Assembly: GCA_021372715.1 (NCBI GenBank)
Contig: JAJFTX010000054.1
Coordinates: 1 to 36,285 of the forward strand
Reading direction: 5' to 3'
Source of the DNA: Methanobacterium sp.
GTDB lineage: Archaea > Methanobacteriota > Methanobacteria > Methanobacteriales > Methanobacteriaceae
DNA length: 36,285 nucleotides
Below are positions 7,227 through 14,788 of this stretch, piece after piece. Within the stretch, counting starts at the first letter, position 1. The number at the start of each line of letters is the position of its first letter. Under the pieces are notes generated by a model. That model made no database searches. It had not been told where the DNA came from and saw only the letters and a list, made by a program, of their open reading frames with translations. A program made the translations under genes and the position numbers.

Positions 7227-8888
7227 ATGGAAAGCGAAATTTATCACAGTGATGTTCTGGTCATAGGATCAGGCGGGGCAGGTTGCAGAGCTGCAATCGA
7301 AGCTCGTAAACAGGGTTTGAAGGTTATAATAGTTTCTAAAGGTTTATCATTTAAATCAGGATGCACCACCCTGGCGGAAGGAGGTTATAATGCTGCTTTC
7401 GGATATGTTGATGAGGAAGATAGTACTGAAGCTCATTTTAAGGATACACTCAAAGGTGGGGCTTATCTAAATGACCCAGAACTGGTGAGAATTTTAGTGG
7501 AAGAAGCACCGGAAAGACTGGAGGAATTGGAAAGTTTTGGGGCTATGTTCGATCGACAAGAATCAGGGATGCTTAACCAAAGACCTTTTGGAGGTCAAAC
7601 ATTCAGAAGAACTTGTTTCCAAGGCGATCGGACCGGTCATGAGATGATGATGGCCTTAAAGGAAGAAGTGATAAAGCAGGGTATAGAAACCATGGAAGAG
7701 GTTTTTATTACATCTTTAATCACTAACGAGTCAGATGGCAGTATTTTAGGTGCCTGTGGTATATCTCTTAAAACTACAGATTTCCTGATATTCCCGGCTA
7801 AATCAACTATAATGGCAAGTGGAGGTGCTGGATGGATGTATCCCGTCACATCGAATGCTTTGCAGAAAACTGGGGATGGTTATGCCCTTTCCTATCGGGT
7901 AGGGGCGGATTTACTGGATATGGAACAGGTGCAGTTCCACCCCACTGGTATGTTATATCCAGAATCACGAAGAGGAGTGCTTATAACTGAAGCGGTCAGA
8001 GGAGAAGGTGGTCGCCTGTTTAATTCTAAAGGGGAGAGATTTATGGATAAATATGACTCCCGAGGAGAGTTAGCAACCAGAGACGTGGTAGCCCGGGCAA
8101 TCTATAGGGAAATAACCAAAGGAAGAGGTACAGAGAGGGGTGGGGTCTATCTGGACGTAACTCACTTACCTAAAGAGCTTATAGAAGATAAATTAGAAAC
8201 CATGCTTCAGCAATTCCTGGATGTGGGTATAGATATAAGAGAAGAACCTATGGAAGTAGCTCCCACAGCACATCACTTCATGGGTGGAGCCAGGATAAAT
8301 GAACAGTGTGAAACCACTGTAAAAAATTTATTCGCAGCAGGGGAAGTTACTGGCGGAGTTCATGGTGCTAATAGACTGGGAGGAAATGCATTAGCCGATA
8401 CACAGGTTTTTGGCCGAAGAGCTGGCGAAGCAGCAGCCCGAAATGTATTAGAAGATAAATCAGAATTAAATATTCAAATAATTGAGGAGCAGGCAGCAGC
8501 TGAACATGCAAGAATACAGTCACTATTTAAAGATGGAAAATACTACCCCTTTGAAATTAAAAAGGAATTACAGGAAGTCATGTGGAAAAATGTAGCCATC
8601 ATACGCCATGAAAAAGGATTGAAAATGGCTATTACTCGGATTGAAGAACTTAAAGAAATGTTATCTGATGTTAAAGTACCCCATATATACACTTATAATA
8701 AAGATCTACAGGATGTACTGGAAGCAGAAAAATTACTGGAAGTGGCACTTTTAACTGCTGAATCAGCATTGATCAGAGAAGAAAGTAGAGGAGCTCATTA
8801 TCGGGAGGATTATCCAGAAAGGAAGGATGAGTGGAAGAAGAGTATTATAATAAAAAAAGGTGAAGAAGTAAGATTTATCAAGCGTTGA
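7227..8888 (+). CDS. tfrA: Thiol:fumarate reductase subunit A (flavoprotein)
   Basis: Flavoprotein of the SdhA/FrdA/NadB family. In Methanothermobacter, TfrAB reduces fumarate with CoM-SH and CoB-SH, giving succinate and the CoM-S-S-CoB heterodisulfide. The 553 residues match TfrA in length. Visible are the FAD Rossmann motif VIGSGGAGCRAA (12-23), the active-site region HPTGM, RGEGGRLFN, the substrate motif HHFMGGARI and the C-terminal FAD motif GANRLGGNAL. The SHT histidine that binds FAD covalently in SdhA is not present (SGCTTLAEGG instead), suggesting non-covalent FAD. No B subunit adjoins it; tfrA and tfrB are known to be unlinked. ATG 7227 has no clear Shine-Dalgarno sequence and may be near-leaderless. 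Confidence 0.9.
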   Translation: MESEIYHSDVLVIGSGGAGCRAAIEARKQGLKVIIVSKGLSFKSGCTTLAEGGYNAAFGYVDEEDSTEAHFKDTLKGGAYLNDPELVRILVEEAPERLEELESFGAMFDRQESGMLNQRPFGGQTFRRTCFQGDRTGHEMMMALKEEVIKQGIETMEEVFITSLITNESDGSILGACGISLKTTDFLIFPAKSTIMASGGAGWMYPVTSNALQKTGDGYALSYRVGADLLDMEQVQFHPTGMLYPESRRGVLITEAVRGEGGRLFNSKGERFMDKYDSRGELATRDVVARAIYREITKGRGTERGGVYLDVTHLPKELIEDKLETMLQQFLDVGIDIREEPMEVAPTAHHFMGGARINEQCETTVKNLFAAGEVTGGVHGANRLGGNALADTQVFGRRAGEAAARNVLEDKSELNIQIIEEQAAAEHARIQSLFKDGKYYPFEIKKELQEVMWKNVAIIRHEKGLKMAITRIEELKEMLSDVKVPHIYTYNKDLQDVLEAEKLLEVALLTAESALIREESRGAHYREDYPERKDEWKKSIIIKKGEEVRFIKR

Positions 8889-8900
8889 AGTCATGGATTA

Positions 8901-9347
8901 TTATTTCATACTCCAGTACCTTTCACCAGTAAGGAAAGCTTTAACACCCTTATCTTTTAGTATATTCAAGTTTTTAATAACTGCTTCTTCGTGCGTATTT
9001 TGTAAAAAGTCTAATTTTTGGCAGGTATTGAATTCTTCACATTCCCAACAACCTTTTATTAATTTATTGTTGCAGCATGCTCTTACTTCACAAGTGGGTG
9101 AGCCCCCTCCTTCTCTGCAACCTGCACAGTTAAGTTGTTTTAAAGTTAGGAGAAGATCTACGAAACTGTCATAATTTTCAAATACCTTGAAAAAGGGCAT
9201 TTGAGCGAAAAAATCTGCGTTTTTCTTAAAATTAACTTTTCTAAGTTCTTCATCAAGTTCCCCTGCAAGAGAAGCTATTTTTCCTTCATATCCGAAGCAA
9301 TCACCACAGTAAAGACCACAACATGAAATCAATTCTTTTTTTTCCAT
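8901..9347 (-). CDS. DUF3795 cysteine-rich protein
   Basis: A 148-residue cytosolic protein with about 13 cysteines in the patterns CCGLYCGDCFGY (N-terminus), CAGCREGGGSPTCEVRACC and GCWECEEFNTC. This is the hallmark of the DUF3795 family, common in methanogens and anaerobic bacteria and presumed to bind zinc or an Fe-S cluster; no activity is established. There is no signal peptide. ATG 9347 follows GAGGTG, a good archaeal ribosome site. It is convergent with tfrA (12 nt gap), and a GNAT acetyltransferase gene lies upstream on the same strand. Confidence 0.85.
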   Translation of the reverse strand: MEKKELISCCGLYCGDCFGYEGKIASLAGELDEELRKVNFKKNADFFAQMPFFKVFENYDSFVDLLLTLKQLNCAGCREGGGSPTCEVRACCNNKLIKGCWECEEFNTCQKLDFLQNTHEEAVIKNLNILKDKGVKAFLTGERYWSMK

Positions 9348-9383
9348 TTTAGCACCTCATTATTTTTAATCTAAAATTATTAA

Positions 9384-9920
9384 CTATAATAATCCTTCAA
9401 TCTCAAAAAATTCCTTAGGGAATTTTATTTCACCTTTGACACCAGTTAGGGATTCAGGAACTAGCTCAAGAACCATAAATGCTTCGTCAGGAACCGGTAC
9501 TGGAGATTTCAGGCCTTCATCTGTGGCTGATTTAAAGCCAAATTTGGGATAGTAATTAGGATGTCCAATAACTATTATGGAATGGTATCCTTGGGCTTGG
9601 CAGGTTTCAATTCCTTCAGCAATTAATTTTGAACCAATGCCCTGTTTCTGTAAACCTGGTTTAACAGCTAATGGCCCTAGAATAACTGCATGGAATTTTT
9701 CCTGATGTGGTTCTATTGATATCCGGGTAAATAAGATATGGCCTAATATTTCACCATCTCTTTCAGCTACCAGGGAAAGTTCTCTTTCATAAATTCTATC
9801 CTTTCTAAACAGTTCCAATAGTCGTGCTTCATGGTCCCGTCCGAATGCTCTAGCAGTTAAATTAAAGATTGCTTTATGGTCGGTATCTTTTTCTGGACGA
9901 ATTTTAATCATATTATCCAT
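9384..9920 (-). CDS. GNAT-family N-acetyltransferase
   Basis: A 178-residue acetyl-CoA-dependent acyltransferase of the YhbS-like GNAT group. The N-terminal IRPEKDTDHKAIFNL starts the fold. LGPLAVKPGLQKQGIGSKLI carries the acetyl-CoA pyrophosphate-binding Q-x-x-G-x-G loop, and VIGHPNYYPKFGFKSA is the typical C-terminal motif after beta-5. The substrate cannot be read from sequence. A second in-frame ATG at 9911 is an alternative start. A 15-bp AT-only inverted repeat at 9927-9941 lies immediately upstream. It sits 36 nt upstream of the DUF3795 gene and may be cotranscribed with it. Confidence 0.85.
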   Translation of the reverse strand: MDNMIKIRPEKDTDHKAIFNLTARAFGRDHEARLLELFRKDRIYERELSLVAERDGEILGHILFTRISIEPHQEKFHAVILGPLAVKPGLQKQGIGSKLIAEGIETCQAQGYHSIIVIGHPNYYPKFGFKSATDEGLKSPVPVPDEAFMVLELVPESLTGVKGEIKFPKEFFEIEGLL

Positions 9921-10001
9921 CTCTCTTTATTTATTAAATAAGATATTATTAGAAATATAGATTTTATGATGGTAACAGTATATTTTATTGAAATTAGGCT
10001 A

Positions 10002-10073
10002 TGCCCTGACCGGGACTTGAACCCGGGTAATAGGATCCGCAATCCTACGTGATATCCACTACACTATCAGGGC
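10002..10073 (-). tRNA. tRNA-Arg (anticodon GCG)
   Basis: Folds as a complete cloverleaf of 72 nt on the minus strand. The acceptor stem is GCCCTGA with TCAGGGC, followed by T8-A9 and a D arm containing AGTGGATA. The anticodon stem TAGGA/TCCTA encloses loop TTGCGGA (anticodon GCG, reading CGC/CGU). A short variable loop precedes the T arm CCGGG-TTCAAGT-CCCGG. The discriminator is A73. CCA is not encoded (the next base is T), so it must be added by tRNA nucleotidyltransferase. No intron is seen. Confidence 0.95.
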
Positions 10074-10127
10074 AATAAAAATAGAATTAAATTTAGTATA
10101 ATCTATTAAATTAATTAATCTTTTTAT

Positions 10128-10139
10128 CTATTTATATTT
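10128..10139 (-). promoter_or_regulatory. Candidate TATA box for tRNA-Arg
   Basis: Minus-strand AAATATAAATAG is centred about 60 nt upstream of the mature tRNA 5' end, which would give a leader of roughly 35 nt for RNase P to remove. An 18-bp palindrome adjoins it on the upstream side. Position-based inference. Confidence 0.35.
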
Positions 10140-10141
10140 TT

Positions 10142-10159
10142 AAAAATCAATTGATTTTT
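10142..10159. repeat. 18-bp perfect palindrome upstream of tRNA-Arg
   Basis: AAAAATCAA followed directly by its reverse complement TTGATTTTT. It lies 40 nt past the stop of the PAP2 gene and next to the putative tRNA TATA box, all on the minus strand. It could act as an operator or a weak terminator; chance is also possible in AT-rich DNA. Confidence 0.5.
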
Positions 10160-10198
10160 TAATTCATATTTTTTTATAAATGTTACTATATGCTGTGA

Positions 10199-10798
10199 TC
10201 ATATAAAAAAATATATTTGCACTATGGTTAAGATGAATCCCAGCAAAGCTCCCACTATAACCTGGAAAAGGGTATGTCTTCTAAGATATAGCCTACTCCA
10301 CATCACCAGGGGTATTAAAATTAATGCTATCAGGCCAACATAGCCGAACACATATATCAGCGCTGCTACTGGCCCGGCTACTCCCACTGAGTGGATGCTG
10401 ATCTTCCAGAATAAGCTGATGATGAGAACGACCAGTGTATTGGAGAAGTAACAGAACATAAGTATGGTGGTAATAGGCGGTGCTGAAATTAGTAATAAAA
10501 TAATTACTCCCAATAAATAAGATGATAAGATCCATAATAGAGGATAAAAACGATCTTCTTTACGGGGCATGTCTATTTCAAGTTTTTTATATTTAACCCA
10601 GAGAAATGCGATTATACTGGGAATTATAGTAGCAAAAATTAGACTAATCGAAGTCACCATTATATACTCATTTCCTTTTAGGAAATAATAGTTAATTAAG
10701 GCGAAAACAATAATAGCTATTATGGGAGCATTACTAACAGTAGAGATTGTATTTGCCAGGTATTCCTTATATTTTAAACTATTATTCCAGCGGGACAT
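10199..10798 (-). CDS. PAP2-superfamily membrane phosphatase
   Basis: A 199-residue integral membrane protein with about six hydrophobic segments. Between them lie the three phosphatidic-acid-phosphatase motifs: RKEDRFYP near residue 80, KISIHSVG near 133 and SRLYLRRHTLFQVIVG near 168. The conserved Arg, His, Arg and His residues are present. The usual final Asp is Gln, which as I recall also occurs in a PAP2 subgroup with an HTxxQVxxG motif. A role in lipid or isoprenoid-phosphate recycling is likely, with the active site at the membrane surface, but the substrate is unknown. ATG 10798 follows GGAGAAGGT. Confidence 0.8.
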   Translation of the reverse strand: MSRWNNSLKYKEYLANTISTVSNAPIIAIIVFALINYYFLKGNEYIMVTSISLIFATIIPSIIAFLWVKYKKLEIDMPRKEDRFYPLLWILSSYLLGVIILLLISAPPITTILMFCYFSNTLVVLIISLFWKISIHSVGVAGPVAALIYVFGYVGLIALILIPLVMWSRLYLRRHTLFQVIVGALLGFILTIVQIYFFI

Positions 10799-10910
10799 CT
10801 ACCTTCTCCATAAAATTTGATTAAATTTTTTTAAAATAGAATTATCACTATTTTTAAGATAAGCTGTATTAAATGGATTACTATTTCAGATCAATTATCA
10901 TTATTTCCAA

Positions 10911-10927
10911 AAGGCTAAGTTAGCCTT
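10911..10927 (-). terminator. Hairpin terminator after the pilin-like gene
   Basis: A perfect inverted repeat, AAGGCTAA-g-TTAGCCTT, lies 3 nt past the stop of the pilin-like gene. On the minus strand it ends in TTTT. It is one of few spacers with GC pairs in a stem, which favours a real terminator. Confidence 0.55.
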
Positions 10928-10929
10928 AT

Positions 10930-11370
10930 CTAATCAGTATCCCAGACATACAATTTAAAACTATAATTACCATAACTTCTGGAGCCAACTGCTACATTAT
11001 CAGCATCTTCCATGTTACCTTTGGATGTAATGGATGAATTTAATTGATTTATCTCCAACAGCTGATAATTGGCTCCTGGAAGAACTTTATCAAGAAATTT
11101 AGAGGCTATCTCTCCTGCAGCTTCAACACCAGCTGCATTATTATTATTTACCTTTAATACCAGGGTTATTTCCTCAAGGACAGTAATATCGGAGATTCGA
11201 TACTGGGCCATCATTTCCAGGGTATCCTGTGCCTGATGCTGGAGTCGTATTTGCTGGGATGGTAAAATAAGTTCTCCTTGACTTACACTGCTAACCGTAA
11301 CTAGAATGATTAATACAGGTATTATAGCTAAAACAGCATCAAAAGTGTATATAAATCCTTTTTTATCCAT
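10930..11370 (-). CDS. Pilin-like single-pass membrane or secreted protein
   Basis: A 146-residue protein with a short charged start MDKKG, then a hydrophobic stretch of about 25 residues beginning FIYTFDAVLAIIPVLIILV, then a polar external domain. A KKG-F junction directly before the hydrophobic helix resembles archaeal class III (type IV pilin-like) signal peptides. The archaellin-type Gln at +1 is missing, so processing is uncertain. The C-terminal part has Asn/Ser-rich possible glycosylation sites (NSS, NYS) and ends SFKLYVWDTD. It follows the AIR-synthase-related gene by 63 nt on the same strand. Function unknown; a membrane-anchored pseudopilin is the best guess. Confidence 0.7.
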   Translation of the reverse strand: MDKKGFIYTFDAVLAIIPVLIILVTVSSVSQGELILPSQQIRLQHQAQDTLEMMAQYRISDITVLEEITLVLKVNNNNAAGVEAAGEIASKFLDKVLPGANYQLLEINQLNSSITSKGNMEDADNVAVGSRSYGNYSFKLYVWDTD

Positions 11371-11433
11371 TTAAATATTCTCAGGAGTTATTGTTTTGGT
11401 TTTGATAATTATCAGAAAGAATAATTAATCCAT

Positions 11434-12795
11434 TTATTTGTTCAGGATCATCTTGACCATGTTTTCTTTCTTCTTAATGGCTTCCTGGGCTGCTTGCTCT
11501 GTTTTTTGCTTCATCAACTGGAAATCATGTGGTTGGGTATCCCCTACTATTTTCTTTATCTTAGTATAAGCAGCTTCCCTAAATAAGGGTACTAATTCTG
11601 TTTCTTTACCATCCTTTATCAGACGTGACTTTCCTCTATCATCCACCTCACCTATCTGGGATATGGTTACTCCAACATCACTTATGGATTTTTTAACCTT
11701 TTCAGCAATGTTTTCAGGGGTTATAATCATCAAAGAATCTACTGAAACGCCCAGAGGATCTATATTCAGGGTTTCCAACATGTTTAAAACCTGGGGGTTG
11801 ATCAGATCCCTTATTTTATCTTCATAAAATTTCAGACCCAAACCCGTGGTACGGGATATTTCATGGGCATCTCCTCTTAGACCCCCATTGGTGACGTCGG
11901 TCATGGCATGTACATCCATGATCAGTCCTGAATTAAATATTGCTTCAGAGGCCTTTATGAAATTTATATCCATGGTTTCCCAGACTACATCGAACATTCC
12001 ATGGTAAAGTGCAGTTGTGGTGATGGTACCGCCTCCAGAACCCTCAGTCATCAAAATAACATCCCCTACTTCTGCTCTTTTACGGGCGGTGGGAGGATAG
12101 GGAGAAACCCCAACAGAACCAACTGCGCTGACCAGTCTGTCACCTAAAACCATGTCTCCTCCTACTCTTAATGTGCTTCCAGCTACTAGGGGAACGTTTA
12201 ACAGTTCAGAAACTGCACATACGCCTGCGGTAAAGTCGAATAGTTTACCTACATCACCATCATCAGCTAGATGTAGATCACTTAACATAGCAATGGGATA
12301 TGCTCCCATCACACAAACATCACGCAGGGTTGCTCTGGCTACATGAAAACCTCCTAAAAATGGATATTCACTTAAACGGGAGTGTATTCCGTCTACTGCT
12401 GTGGTTATATATACATCTTCAGAACCAACATTTGTTTTAACTACTCCTCCATCGTCTTGGGCAGATGGGCTTATTAAAGCGTTAGTTTTGGTGCTGGAAA
12501 CAATATCTGCAATCTTCTGATGGACGAAGAAATCTCCTTCCCCCCGGGATCCTACTCCAATTTCACCCATATTCACCTGGGCGCGTGGATATTTTATGAG
12601 GTCTTGTAAAAATTTATCTTCATGTTCTTCTATTTTTAGGGTGCTTTTTACTTCATCTATAACTGCTTGGGCCATTGCATCGGCTTTTTCAGGGTTTATT
12701 TTTTTGTATTCTAGTATTTTATCCCTTAATCTTTCTTTAACATGATTTTCGTCTTCATCTTTGATATATTTCCTGGTAAATCCTTCTATATCCAC
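11434..12795 (-). CDS. AIR-synthase-related (PurM-like) ATP-binding protein
   Basis: A 453-residue member of the PurM/ThiL/HypE/SelD superfamily, whose members use ATP to activate an oxygen for phosphoryl transfer or cyclisation. An N-terminal helical extension of about 75 residues precedes the PurM core. The core shows SAQDDGGVV (residues 110-118), TAVDGIHS, the ARATLRDVCVMGA helix, AGSTLRVGGDMV and GDVILMTEGSGGG. The second half holds DVTNGGLRGDAHE. A Lys/Glu-rich helical tail ends the protein. It is longer than PurM or methanogenesis marker protein 2, and its reaction is unknown. The start is GTG 12795, well supported by GAGGGGT upstream. A 10-bp direct repeat (12821, 12845) lies in the upstream spacer. 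Confidence 0.85.
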   Translation of the reverse strand: MDIEGFTRKYIKDEDENHVKERLRDKILEYKKINPEKADAMAQAVIDEVKSTLKIEEHEDKFLQDLIKYPRAQVNMGEIGVGSRGEGDFFVHQKIADIVSSTKTNALISPSAQDDGGVVKTNVGSEDVYITTAVDGIHSRLSEYPFLGGFHVARATLRDVCVMGAYPIAMLSDLHLADDGDVGKLFDFTAGVCAVSELLNVPLVAGSTLRVGGDMVLGDRLVSAVGSVGVSPYPPTARKRAEVGDVILMTEGSGGGTITTTALYHGMFDVVWETMDINFIKASEAIFNSGLIMDVHAMTDVTNGGLRGDAHEISRTTGLGLKFYEDKIRDLINPQVLNMLETLNIDPLGVSVDSLMIITPENIAEKVKKSISDVGVTISQIGEVDDRGKSRLIKDGKETELVPLFREAAYTKIKKIVGDTQPHDFQLMKQKTEQAAQEAIKKKENMVKMILNK

Positions 12796-12820
12796 AGTTA
12801 CCCCTCGGTGAGTGTTTATT

Positions 12821-12854
12821 ATTTCAAATAGAATTTTTTATTGGATTTCAAATA
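12821..12854. repeat. 10-bp direct repeat upstream of the AIR-synthase-related gene
   Basis: ATTTCAAATA occurs at 12821-12830 and again at 12845-12854, a 24-bp period, between the gene's ribosome site and a TATA-like TTTATAAA near 12870. This position would suit a repressor site; chance cannot be excluded. Confidence 0.4.
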
Positions 12855-12911
12855 AGTAATACATAAAATTTATAAAGTAATATCTATTATTTAAATATTA
12901 TGGGTAATGGT

Positions 12912-13526
12912 TTATATGGAAATCAGTTCCACGAAGTTCTTTAAGATGCGAAGTCCTACTGGTCCGCTTTTTTCTGGATGAAATTGGGTGGCGAATATCT
13001 GGTCTTTACAGATAACAGCTGGAACTTCCACTCCATAATCAACACTAGCTGCAATGATATCATCGTCAGATGGGTTTACATAATAGGAATGTACGAAATA
13101 CATATAATCATTACAAATATTATTTAAAATAGGGCAATCAGAGTTTATTTTTAGATTATTCCAACCCATATGGGGTATTTTAAGCCCTTTACTTTTTAGG
13201 AATTCAGGAAATCTTACAACTTCTCCTTCAAAAATATTCAAACCTTCAACACCTTCACTTTCCTCGCTCTGGCTAAATAGGGCCTGTAAACCCATACAAA
13301 TTCCTAAAAAAGGCTTCTCATTTTCTATATGCTCCTGGATTGTTTCAGCATATTTGCGCAGATTTTTCATGGTATACCCAAATGCCCCTACACCTGGGAG
13401 AATAAGAGCATCAGAAGTTTTTAATTCTTTCAGATCGCGAGATATCCGAGTATCTATCCCAATTTTAGAAAAACCGTTTTTTATACTTTTAAGATTACCC
13501 GATCCATAATCGATGATGGTTATCAT
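12912..13526 (-). CDS. hisH: Imidazole glycerol phosphate synthase, glutaminase subunit
   Basis: Class I glutaminase that feeds ammonia to HisF to make imidazole glycerol phosphate and AICAR in histidine synthesis. The 204 residues show IIDYGSGNLKS, LPGVGAFG (oxyanion strand), LGICMGLQ with nucleophile Cys77, PHMGWN, YFVHSYYV and QFHPEKSG with catalytic His and Glu. All key residues are present. Its partner hisF is about 22 kb away in this window. It lies between the AIR-synthase-related gene and a nucleotidyltransferase-cupin gene on the same strand, with 90-115 nt spacers. HisH homologues also occur in surface-sugar amidation, but no WbpG-type partner is nearby. Confidence 0.95.
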   Translation of the reverse strand: MITIIDYGSGNLKSIKNGFSKIGIDTRISRDLKELKTSDALILPGVGAFGYTMKNLRKYAETIQEHIENEKPFLGICMGLQALFSQSEESEGVEGLNIFEGEVVRFPEFLKSKGLKIPHMGWNNLKINSDCPILNNICNDYMYFVHSYYVNPSDDDIIAASVDYGVEVPAVICKDQIFATQFHPEKSGPVGLRILKNFVELISI

Positions 13527-13616
13527 GTTATCTTGGCCTATTTACTGATCTATTGATCATACAAGTTCAGCATTGATTTTCATTTAGAAATATTTTGTTT
13601 TATTCTGGTTTTTTTA

Positions 13617-14633
13617 CTAGTCTCCTTTTAGTCTGTGATACCCGTCTTCTACACGGGTGGTATCGTCCAGATGGGGGGTAGAAACTTCATGAAGGACGGT
13701 GTTTTCCATGGCTACGATGGAATGTCTTTCTTCCGGTTTTATTCGGATGGTGTCGTTTTTTCCAAAGTATTCTTTTCGATCATCGAATTCTATGTATCCT
13801 GCACCACTGATGATGTACATGGTTTCGTCCTTTTTTTCATGATAGTGGAATGAGGTGTGGAACCCTTCTTTTAAGAACAACTCCTTGGTAAGATACTTAT
13901 CTGTGTAGATTAACACTTTTTCATATCCCCAGGGTTTATCTTCTCTGTTTTTATATTCTTTTTTGATTTCTTCCAGTTCCTTGGTAGTGTCTATTGCCAT
14001 CCAGAATAGCCCATCTTCTCGGTAATATCCCAGTTTGTTTTCTTTAGCGAGCATGGGGAAAACTGTTTTTTCTATATCCCCTATGTCAAACTCTCCAAAA
14101 TCAATTTTTCCCTGGGAAAAGTAGACTCCTCCGTTAATATAATAGTCAAGTATTGGTTTCTCTTTAAAGGATACTAATCGATCTCCGCTTATCTCCACTA
14201 TTCCGTAAGGTGAGACCATTTTAGTTATGAATATGGATAGGGGATAGTCTGATTTTTCACCCTGTTCTATCATCTTCTTTATATTTAGATCTGCTACCAC
14301 ATCACCATTCCTGATTACGGATTGTTCATTGTTTCCCAGACTTTCCATTCCAAGTTTAATGGCGTTTAAAGTTCCTAGTGGTTCATCTTCTTTGATGTAT
14401 TCGATTTCAACATCTAAATAATTATTTCCGTATCGTTCCTGGATTTTTTCGGATTTAAATCCAGTTAGAAGCAGCACCCGATCCACACCGGCACTTTTAA
14501 AATCAAAAAGCTGTTTATCTAATATAGTATAATTATCCTTAATTTCTATAAGGGGTTTGGGAATATTTTCCGTTATGGGTCTTAATCTCTTCCCAAATCC
14601 TCCGCAAAGTATCATTCCCACTGTTCTAGTCAT
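13617..14633 (-). CDS. Sugar-1-phosphate nucleotidyltransferase fused to a C-terminal cupin
   Basis: Residues 1-235 form a RmlA/HddC-like nucleotidyltransferase: LCGGFGKRLRPITENIPKPL (6-25) binds the NTP, IRNGDVVAD carries the metal-binding Asp, and FKEKP, NGGVYF and FWMAIDT follow the family order. Residues 245-335 are a cupin resembling the C-terminus of type II mannose-6-phosphate isomerase: PWGYEKV, the HYHEKKDETMYIISG metal motif, RIKPEERHSI and TRVEDGYHR. At 338 residues this is much shorter than bifunctional ManC/XanB proteins (about 480), so it is not a simple PMI-GMP fusion. It likely makes an NDP-sugar for surface glycans or glycoproteins. ATG 14633 follows AGGTGA. Confidence 0.85.
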   Translation of the reverse strand: MTRTVGMILCGGFGKRLRPITENIPKPLIEIKDNYTILDKQLFDFKSAGVDRVLLLTGFKSEKIQERYGNNYLDVEIEYIKEDEPLGTLNAIKLGMESLGNNEQSVIRNGDVVADLNIKKMIEQGEKSDYPLSIFITKMVSPYGIVEISGDRLVSFKEKPILDYYINGGVYFSQGKIDFGEFDIGDIEKTVFPMLAKENKLGYYREDGLFWMAIDTTKELEEIKKEYKNREDKPWGYEKVLIYTDKYLTKELFLKEGFHTSFHYHEKKDETMYIISGAGYIEFDDRKEYFGKNDTIRIKPEERHSIVAMENTVLHEVSTPHLDDTTRVEDGYHRLKGD

Positions 14634-14664
14634 ATTTTCACCTATATCTGTTAAATTATAGTTG

Positions 14665-14676
14665 ATTATATTATTT
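14665..14676 (-). promoter_or_regulatory. Candidate TATA box for the nucleotidyltransferase-cupin gene
   Basis: Minus-strand AATAATATAATC, preceded by an A-rich BRE-like stretch, lies 32-43 nt upstream of the ATG. Transcription starting 25 nt further on would leave a short leader holding the AGGTGA ribosome site. Confidence 0.4.
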
Positions 14677-14788
14677 TTAAGCTTTGAAATACAGATAAAG
14701 AATATCTGATTTTATGTATAGATTTAATTAGTGCATTATAGTTTTTTATTTCTATTATAATTTCATTATTTTTTTAATATCCTACTCA

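Noticed and set aside
8893..9174. Open frame on the + strand following tfrA
   Set aside because: It is antisense to the DUF3795 gene, whose cysteine pattern is clearly the real coding signal.
9927..9941. 15-bp AT-only inverted repeat just upstream of the GNAT gene
   Set aside because: It is made only of A and T in an AT-rich spacer and is short, so chance is likely; mentioned with the gene but not called as a site.
10199..10798. Gln replacing the last catalytic Asp of the PAP2 protein, first seen as an inactivating change
   Set aside because: An HTxxQVxxG form is, as I recall, normal in a PAP2 subgroup, so it is not evidence for loss of function.
12912..14633. hisH plus nucleotidyltransferase as a surface-sugar amidation cluster
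   Set aside because: There is no WbpG-type amidotransferase, second hisF or glycosyltransferase nearby, and hisH looks like the normal histidine enzyme.
14692..14708. CAGATA-5 nt-TATCTG inverted repeat upstream of the nucleotidyltransferase-cupin gene
   Set aside because: A stem of six pairs with no U-tract and no second copy is too weak to call an operator.
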